Assembly: GCA_946480345.1 (NCBI GenBank)
Contig: CAMLJR010000073.1
Coordinates: 1 to 13,374 of the forward strand
Direction of reading: 5' to 3'
DNA length: 13,374 bases
Source of the DNA: an uncultured Spongiibacteraceae bacterium
Lineage (GTDB): Bacteria > Pseudomonadota > Gammaproteobacteria > Pseudomonadales > CAMLJR01
The translations under genes were made by a program, and so were the position numbers. Shown one piece after another: positions 7,325 through 13,374 of the stretch (within the stretch, counting starts at the first letter, position 1; each line of letters begins with the position of its first letter). Under the pieces are notes generated by a model that saw only the letters and a list, made by a program, of their open reading frames with translations, was not told the DNA's origin and did no database searches.

Positions 7325-7340
7325 ATTTGTGGCCGCAAAT
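7325..7340. promoter_or_regulatory. Near-palindrome at predicted transcription start
   Basis: ATTTGTGGCCGCAAAT is a 16-nt palindrome with one mismatched pair (T7330 against G7335). It covers the predicted start of the thrS promoter, a position suited to a repressor. No known operator is recognised. Confidence 0.35.
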
Positions 7341-7490
7341 GGGATGTCGCCGTGACTAGCGATCGCGGCACCGTTTAATTGTTGTGTTCGGGTCTTAGGT
7401 TTACAGCATCGGTGGCCTATGTTGAAATGCGCGCCCTCTGAAATTGTTCAGCGTACTGAGTTTTACAATCCATCTACATTTGTTCTTCAT

Positions 7491-7511
7491 GTGGCCTCTG
7501 GTACCGGCCAC
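7491..7511 (+). promoter_or_regulatory. thrS leader hairpin with GGU anticodon-like loop
   Basis: GTGGCC (7491-7496) pairs with GGCCAC (7506-7511) around a 9-nt loop TCTGGTACC. The inner loop CUGGUAC matches an anticodon loop with U33 followed by GGU, the anticodon of a threonine tRNA. It ends 9 nt before the thrS Shine-Dalgarno AGGAA (7521-7525). In E. coli, ThrRS represses its own mRNA by binding a tRNA-Thr anticodon-like hairpin in about this place. Confidence 0.45.
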
Positions 7512-7532
7512 CACTGACACAGGAACCTTGCC

Positions 7533-9449
7533 ATGCCCGCAATTACTCTTCCCGATGGTAGTCAGCGTCAATTTGCGCAACCGATCACTGTTGCAGACGT
7601 CGCCGCCGATATTGGCCCCGGCTTAGCGAAGGCTGCATTGGCTGGCCGCGTGAACGGCAAGCTGGTCGATACCAGTTTCCTTATTAATGAAGATGTATCG
7701 CTTGGCATCGTCACCGAGCGTGATCCTGACGGGCTTGAAGTTATTCGCCATTCGACCGCGCATTTGCTTGCGATGGCCGTGCAGGATTTGTTTCCCGGCG
7801 CGCAGGTGACGATTGGTCCTGTGATCGATGATGGCTTCTTTTACGATTTCGCGTATCAGCGCGCGTTTACACCGGAAGATCTCGAAAAAATCGAGCAGCG
7901 TATGACGGAAATTACGCAGCGCGATTTGTCTGTGCAGCGCGTTGTCATGTCGCGCGATGAGGCCGTCGCTGCGTTCGATGCGCTCGGCGAAAAATACAAA
8001 GTCGAAATCATCAAGGAATTGCCTGCTGGCGAAGAGATATCCGTTTATAAGCAAGGCGAATGGATGGATCTGTGTCGCGGTCCCCATGTGCCGAGCACCG
8101 GCAAACTGAAAGCGTTCAAGCTGACAAAAGTCGCGGGCGCGTATTGGCGTGGCGATTCGAAGAACGAAATGCTGCAGCGCATTTACGGCACCGCATGGGC
8201 GAATCCGAAAGAGCTGAAAGCTTATCTGCATCGTATCGAAGAAGCGGAAAAACGCGATCATCGCAAAATAGGCAAGAAGCTCGGTTTGTTTCACGCTCAG
8301 GAAGAAGCGCCGGGCATGGTGTTCTGGCATCCGCGTGGCTGGACGATCTACAAAACGATCGAGCAGTACATGCGCGACAAACAGCAGCGTCATGGCTATC
8401 AGGAAATTCGCACGCCGCAGGTCGTCGATATCGATTTATGGCAGCGCTCCGGCCATGCCGATAAGTACGGCAGCAACATGTTTACGCTCGATATCGAAGA
8501 GCGCATGTACGCGGTTAAGCCGATGAACTGTCCTTGTCACGTGCAGGTGTTCAATCAGGGGCTGAAGAGCTATCGCGATCTGCCGCTGCGGCTATCCGAA
8601 TTCGGTTCATGTCACCGATACGAACCGTCGGGATCGTTGCACGGAATCATGCGCGTCCGCGGATTTACGCAGGACGATGCGCATATTTTCTGCACCGAGC
8701 AGCAAATCCAGCCGGAAGTCGCGCGCTTTATCGATTTCCTGCATGAGGTTTATGCCGACTTCGGCTTTAGTGAGGTCATCTATCGCTTATCCACGCGACC
8801 AGAAAATCGCGTCGGCAGCGATGAGGGATGGGATAAGGCAGAGAAAGCGCTCGCCGATGCACTCGATTCGAAGAATCTGCCATGGGAAGAATTGCCCGGA
8901 GAGGGTGCGTTTTATGGGCCGAAGATCGAGTTCTCGCTGAAGGATTGCATCGGTCGTGTCTGGCAGCTCGGTACGATTCAGGTCGATTTCTCGATGCCGG
9001 GTCGGCTCGATGCGCAATATGTCGCGGAGGATGGCTCGCGGCAGACTCCGGTCATGTTGCATCGGGCGATCCTTGGTTCGTTCGAGCGTTTTATCGGAAT
9101 TCTGATCGAGCATTACGAAGGTGCGTTCCCGACCTGGCTCGCGCCGACGCAAGCTGTGGTACTGAATATCACTGATAATCAGGCTCAATATGCGCGCGAG
9201 CTCGAAGAAACGTTGCAAAACAATGGTTTTCGCGTAGAAGCCGACTTGAGAAATGAGAAGATCGGCTTTAAAATCCGCGAGCACACAATTCAGAAGGTTC
9301 CCTATCTGCTGGTTATCGGCGATCGGGAAGTCGAAACTCAAACCATAGCCGTGCGCACACGTAGCGGCGAGGATCTCGGTTCAATCAGCCTGCAGGCTTG
9401 TCTGGACCTCCTCGCGGGGGACGTATCGCGTCGCGGTCGTGCGCTTTAG
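7533..9449 (+). CDS. thrS: Threonine--tRNA ligase
   Basis: Class II aminoacyl-tRNA synthetase of 638 aa (E. coli enzyme 642) that charges tRNA-Thr with threonine in the cytosol. Domains in order are TGS (about 1-61), the editing domain with HSTAH (His73, His77) and CRGPH (Cys181, His185), the catalytic core about 243-534, and the anticodon-binding domain about 536-638. The zinc site that recognises threonine is complete: Cys333, His384 (DDAHIF) and His510 (MLHRAILGS). The motif 2 region ([15 protein letters not shown] 357-371) and motif 3 region ([13 protein letters not shown]) are intact. The ATG at 7533 is preceded by AGGAA 7 nt upstream, and residue numbering then agrees with E. coli to within one. 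It is the first gene of the translation operon, 41 nt from infC. Confidence 0.98.
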   Translation: MPAITLPDGSQRQFAQPITVADVAADIGPGLAKAALAGRVNGKLVDTSFLINEDVSLGIVTERDPDGLEVIRHSTAHLLAMAVQDLFPGAQVTIGPVIDDGFFYDFAYQRAFTPEDLEKIEQRMTEITQRDLSVQRVVMSRDEAVAAFDALGEKYKVEIIKELPAGEEISVYKQGEWMDLCRGPHVPSTGKLKAFKLTKVAGAYWRGDSKNEMLQRIYGTAWANPKELKAYLHRIEEAEKRDHRKIGKKLGLFHAQEEAPGMVFWHPRGWTIYKTIEQYMRDKQQRHGYQEIRTPQVVDIDLWQRSGHADKYGSNMFTLDIEERMYAVKPMNCPCHVQVFNQGLKSYRDLPLRLSEFGSCHRYEPSGSLHGIMRVRGFTQDDAHIFCTEQQIQPEVARFIDFLHEVYADFGFSEVIYRLSTRPENRVGSDEGWDKAEKALADALDSKNLPWEELPGEGAFYGPKIEFSLKDCIGRVWQLGTIQVDFSMPGRLDAQYVAEDGSRQTPVMLHRAILGSFERFIGILIEHYEGAFPTWLAPTQAVVLNITDNQAQYARELEETLQNNGFRVEADLRNEKIGFKIREHTIQKVPYLLVIGDREVETQTIAVRTRSGEDLGSISLQACLDLLAGDVSRRGRAL

Positions 9450-9453
9450 TTTC

Positions 9454-9468
9454 AAACTACTGTAGTTT
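9454..9468 (+). repeat. Small hairpin and direct repeat after the thrS stop
   Basis: AAACTA (9454-9459) and TAGTTT (9463-9468) form a 6-bp stem with a CTG loop. The 10-mer TAGTTTCAAA occurs twice, at 9447-9456 (including the thrS stop) and 9463-9472. There is no T tract, so it is not a terminator. Confidence 0.5.
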
Positions 9469-9478
9469 CAAATTAACT

Positions 9479-9493
9479 GGAGAACTGACAATC
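9479..9493 (+). promoter_or_regulatory. infC ribosome binding site and ATC start codon
   Basis: GGAG (9479-9482) is 8 nt before an in-frame ATC (9491-9493). No ATG, GTG or TTG lies in frame at a usable distance; an in-frame CTG at 9485 is only 2 nt from GGAG. IF3 genes characteristically begin with AUU or a similar rare codon, which lets IF3 repress its own translation. Confidence 0.7.
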
Positions 9494-10045
9494 AAACGCG
9501 AGATCAAGGCCGTTGGCGGCAAGACAACAGACAAAGATAAGCGGGTATTGATGAATGAAGACATTCGCGCCCGCGAAGTTCGGTTGATCGGTTTCGATGG
9601 TTCGCAGGTCGGTATTGTCCCGCTTGCCGAAGCCCTTGCCGCAGCAGAGACGGCCGGTGTAGATCTGGTGCAAATCGCCGATGCAGACCCGGTTGTTTGT
9701 AAGGTGATGGATTACAACAAGTATGTGTACGAGGCCAAAAAGCAACAAAACGAGGCCAAGAAAAAACAAGTACGCACCCAAGTTAAAGAAATGAAGTTTC
9801 GACCAGGGACGGAAGAAGGGGATTATCAGGTAAAGCTACGCAACCTGATACGTTTCCTAGAGCATGGGGACAAAGCCAAAGTCACGCTGCGGTTTCGCGG
9901 TCGTGAACTGGCGCACCAGGAAATTGGCATGGAGCTGTTGAAGCGGGTCGAAGCTGACCTCGCCGAGATGAGCACCGTGGAGCAATTCCCGAAAATGGAA
10001 GGTCGTCAGTTGACGATGGTGCTGGCCCCGAAAAAGAAAAAGTGA
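9491..10045 (+). CDS. infC: Translation initiation factor IF-3
   Basis: Initiation factor of 184 aa (E. coli 180) that binds the 30S subunit, prevents early 50S joining and checks the start codon. The N-terminal domain (about 20-90) has [18 protein letters not shown], and GVDLVQI near 55 is typical. A Lys/Gln-rich linker ([14 protein letters not shown]) follows. The C-terminal domain has [18 protein letters not shown] and [10 protein letters not shown] and ends MVLAPKKKK. An ATC start at 9491 gives a protein of family length. Starting at an upstream GTG (9398) would overlap thrS and add about 31 unrelated residues. The first residues ([17 protein letters not shown]) differ from E. coli but are basic as usual. 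An ATG at 9551 would remove the basic tail and has no ribosome binding site. Confidence 0.95.
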   Translation: MKREIKAVGGKTTDKDKRVLMNEDIRAREVRLIGFDGSQVGIVPLAEALAAAETAGVDLVQIADADPVVCKVMDYNKYVYEAKKQQNEAKKKQVRTQVKEMKFRPGTEEGDYQVKLRNLIRFLEHGDKAKVTLRFRGRELAHQEIGMELLKRVEADLAEMSTVEQFPKMEGRQLTMVLAPKKKK

Positions 10046-10066
10046 TCGTCTGGCAGTGATCGCTTT
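10039..10066 (+). promoter_or_regulatory. Hairpin across infC stop, possible rpmI-rplT operator
   Basis: AAAGTGATC (10039-10047) pairs with GATCGCTTT (10058-10066) through 9 bp including one G-U, with a 10-nt loop. Two further G-U pairs can close the loop. It includes the infC stop and lies 30 nt before the rpmI ATG. In E. coli, L20 represses rpmI-rplT through structured RNA in this region. There is no T tract, so it is not a terminator. Confidence 0.4.
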
Positions 10067-10096
10067 ACATTTATTATCCAATGCGGAGTACTACCC

Positions 10097-10291
10097 ATGC
10101 CAAAAATGAAATCCCATAGCGGGGCGAAGAAGCGCTTCCAGAAAACGGCAAGCGGCTTCAAGCACAAACACGCTAACAAGAGCCACATCCTTACCAAGAT
10201 GACGACGAAGCGTAAGCGTCAGCTGCGCGGCACCGATCTTCTGCACCCGACTGATATCGCTCGTGTAGAGCGCATGTTGGCTGGTCAATAA
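10097..10291 (+). CDS. rpmI: 50S ribosomal protein L35
   Basis: Ribosomal protein bL35 of 64 aa, full length for the family and strongly basic. [14 protein letters not shown] at the N-terminus, [11 protein letters not shown] in the middle and the VERMLAGQ end are characteristic, and the sequence is closest to pseudomonad-type L35. GGAG (10085-10088) lies 8 nt before the ATG. It sits between infC and rplT as in most Gammaproteobacteria and is probably co-translated with rplT 30 nt downstream. Confidence 0.98.
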   Translation: MPKMKSHSGAKKRFQKTASGFKHKHANKSHILTKMTTKRKRQLRGTDLLHPTDIARVERMLAGQ

Positions 10292-10321
10292 GGTCTCATC
10301 CATCTTTCGAGGAATTAGTAA

Positions 10322-11825
<1,504 letters not shown>

Positions 11826-11854
11826 GACCAGCTTTAGGATTACGGTTTAATACA

Positions 11855-13374
11855 ATGAAAATTAACGAATTATGGCTGCGTGATTGGGTCAATCCCCAGC
11901 TGACAACCGAACAGCTTTCGGCTCAGCTGACAATGGCAGGGCTGGAGGTTGATGCTCTGACACCGGTGGCTGGACCATTTAGCGGCGTAGTAGTGGGTGA
12001 GATAACCGCTATTGCACAGCATCCGGATGCTGACAAGCTTCGAGTCTGTCAGGTTTCCAATGGTGTTGAGACAGTGCAGGTGGTGTGCGGCGCCAGCAAT
12101 GCGCGGCTTGGCCTGAAGATTCCCTTCGCCCAGCTAGGTGCTCTACTGCCGGACGATTTTGCGATCAAGAAAGCGAAGCTGCGCGGTATTGAATCATTCG
12201 GCATGCTATGCGCCGCTGAGGAGCTGGGGCTGGCCGAGCAATCCGAGGGGCTGCTTGAGTTACCAATCGACGCTCCGGTCGGCACAAATCTTCGCGATTA
12301 CCTTCATCTCGATGATCATCAAATCGAACTTGGTGTTACGCCCAATCGTGCCGATTGTTTGAGTGTTGCCGGTCTCGCGCGCGAAGTTGGCGTATTGAAT
12401 AAGCTGCCTGTTCAGGCGGTTCCGACACCTGCTGTTGCGCATGAGATCGACGATGTTATCCCTGTCGAGATTCAAGCCGCTGCGGAGTGTCCGCGCTACG
12501 TGGGGCGAGTGATTCGTAATGTCGATCCGAGCCGCGCGGCTCCTCAATGGTTGATTGAACGGCTTCGTCGTTGTGGCATCCGCAGCATCGATCCAATCGT
12601 CGATATCACTAATTACGTCATGCTTGAGCTCGGTCAACCGATGCATGCCTTCGATTTTGAACTGCTTAGCGGCGGCATTCGTGTTCGCCTTGCGACTCCG
12701 GGCGAAACACTGACCACACTCGATGGCCAGGAGCTTAAGTTGCGTGCCGATACCTTGGTCATCGCCGATCACGAGCGTCCGCTGGCGTTGGCCGGCATCA
12801 TGGGTGGAAAAGAATCCGCTGTGAGCGGTTCGACGCGCCACGTCCTTCTCGAATCAGCGTTCTTTGCTCCTCACCTGTTAGCCGGGCGCGCCCGGGCCTA
12901 CGGACTGCATACCGAGTCTTCGCATCGTTTCGAGCGAGGGGTTGATCACCAGTTGCAGGTCCGCGCTATAGAGCGCGCAACCCGCCTTATTCTCGATATC
13001 GTCGGCGGTCAGGCAGGTCCGGTCATTGAAGTGGCCAACGATCAATTACCGTCCAATGCGACCATAGCATTGCGTCGTGCAGCGATTCCGCGTCTGCTTG
13101 GCATCGACATTAGCGATAGCGACGTTGAAGCGATACTCGAAGGATTGGGGCTGACGATCGAGCGTACCAATGAGGGTTGGATGACCCTGGTGCCGAGCTG
13201 GCGATTCGATCTCAACATCGAAGTGGATTTGATCGAAGAGCTGGCGCGTGTCTACGGGTACGACCGTTTACCGCTGCGTTCTATCGAATCGACGCTACCG
13301 CTGGCTCCGAAGCCCGAGCGTAATCTCGACCCTACCGCGATGCGCAGCACACTGGCCGCTCGCGATTACCAAGA
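11855..13374 (+). CDS. pheT: Phenylalanine--tRNA ligase beta subunit (partial, 3' end outside window)
   Basis: The beta subunit of PheRS, open to the window end; 506 codons are present of about 790 expected. The N-terminus MKINELWLRDWVNPQ is typical. The tRNA-binding OB-fold domain (about 40-148) has HPDADKLRVCQV (56-67) and VCGASNAR (77-84). The B3/B4 domain (about 211-384), which edits mischarged Tyr-tRNA-Phe, has VDITNYVMLELGQPMHAFD (249-267), the LAGIMGG loop (312-318) and ESSHRFERGVD (354-364). The B5 domain (about 400-475) ends with PSWRFDLNIEVDLIEELAR (447-465). The catalytic-like core and anticodon domain are missing only because of the window edge. The ribosome binding site is weak: AGGA (11836-11839) is 15 nt from the ATG, so coupling to pheS is likely. 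Confidence 0.96.
   Translation, partial: MKINELWLRDWVNPQLTTEQLSAQLTMAGLEVDALTPVAGPFSGVVVGEITAIAQHPDADKLRVCQVSNGVETVQVVCGASNARLGLKIPFAQLGALLPDDFAIKKAKLRGIESFGMLCAAEELGLAEQSEGLLELPIDAPVGTNLRDYLHLDDHQIELGVTPNRADCLSVAGLAREVGVLNKLPVQAVPTPAVAHEIDDVIPVEIQAAAECPRYVGRVIRNVDPSRAAPQWLIERLRRCGIRSIDPIVDITNYVMLELGQPMHAFDFELLSGGIRVRLATPGETLTTLDGQELKLRADTLVIADHERPLALAGIMGGKESAVSGSTRHVLLESAFFAPHLLAGRARAYGLHTESSHRFERGVDHQLQVRAIERATRLILDIVGGQAGPVIEVANDQLPSNATIALRRAAIPRLLGIDISDSDVEAILEGLGLTIERTNEGWMTLVPSWRFDLNIEVDLIEELARVYGYDRLPLRSIESTLPLAPKPERNLDPTAMRSTLAARDYQ

Larger units (their letters stand above)
7116..7532. other. Divergent intergenic region, 417 nt
   Basis: This is the only gap above 300 nt. It separates the - strand secreted-protein cassette from the + strand thrS operon. 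The part next to the cassette (7116-7248) is AT-rich around 7210-7250 and shows no convincing coding ORF and no good -35/-10 pair on either strand, so the cassette promoter is not located. The part next to thrS holds a terminator-like hairpin, a promoter, a near-palindrome and a leader hairpin, each listed separately. Confidence 0.7.

Noticed and set aside
7444..7469. TTGTTC / TACAAT as a second thrS promoter
   Set aside because: The spacer is only 14 nt, and a much better promoter lies at 7293-7321.
7623..8393. Long ORF (256 codons) on the - strand inside thrS
   Set aside because: It lies wholly antisense to a well-conserved synthetase, has no RBS or recognisable domain, and is explained by codon bias of the + strand gene.

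Overview
The window looks like a Gammaproteobacterial chromosome of moderate GC. The right half has the conserved order thrS-infC-rpmI-rplT-pheS-pheT, and the L35, L20 and PheS sequences are of the pseudomonad-like type. No phage, insertion sequence, CRISPR, tRNA or rRNA was seen.

Left edge (1-1448): a short-chain dehydrogenase/reductase resembling BdcA-type SDRs (+ strand) converges on a small iron-sulfur uracil-DNA glycosylase (- strand).

Accessory block (1488-7115, all - strand, tightly packed): in transcription order these are a secreted protein of unknown family, a DUF1587/1595/1592/1588/1585 multidomain exported protein carrying a CxxCH motif, a Tat-exported DUF1552 protein (start and stop overlap as ATGA), a cytochrome c'-like protein and a membrane cytochrome b561-type protein. 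The uracil-DNA glycosylase follows 39 nt later. The first three gene products and cytochrome c' are predicted to be exported, and the cytochrome b sits in the inner membrane. The simplest reading is a periplasmic redox or substrate-processing module linked to the quinone pool. Its substrate cannot be read from the sequence. This is the best candidate for an undescribed system here.

Divergent intergenic region (7116-7532, 417 nt): it holds an intrinsic-terminator-like hairpin on the + strand, then a good sigma70-type promoter, a near-palindrome at the predicted transcription start, and a hairpin just upstream of the thrS ribosome binding site. The loop of that hairpin reads CUGGUAC, like a tRNA-Thr(GGU) anticodon loop.

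Translation operon (7533-13374, + strand): ThrRS, IF3 (no ATG; an ATC start is best supported), L35, L20, PheRS alpha and a PheRS beta gene cut by the window end. Three intergenic structures suggest layered post-transcriptional control: a hairpin straddling the thrS stop, a long hairpin straddling the infC stop ahead of rpmI, and a strong terminator between rplT and pheS. The last is preceded by a competing complementary segment, as in an attenuator, but without a Phe-rich leader peptide.
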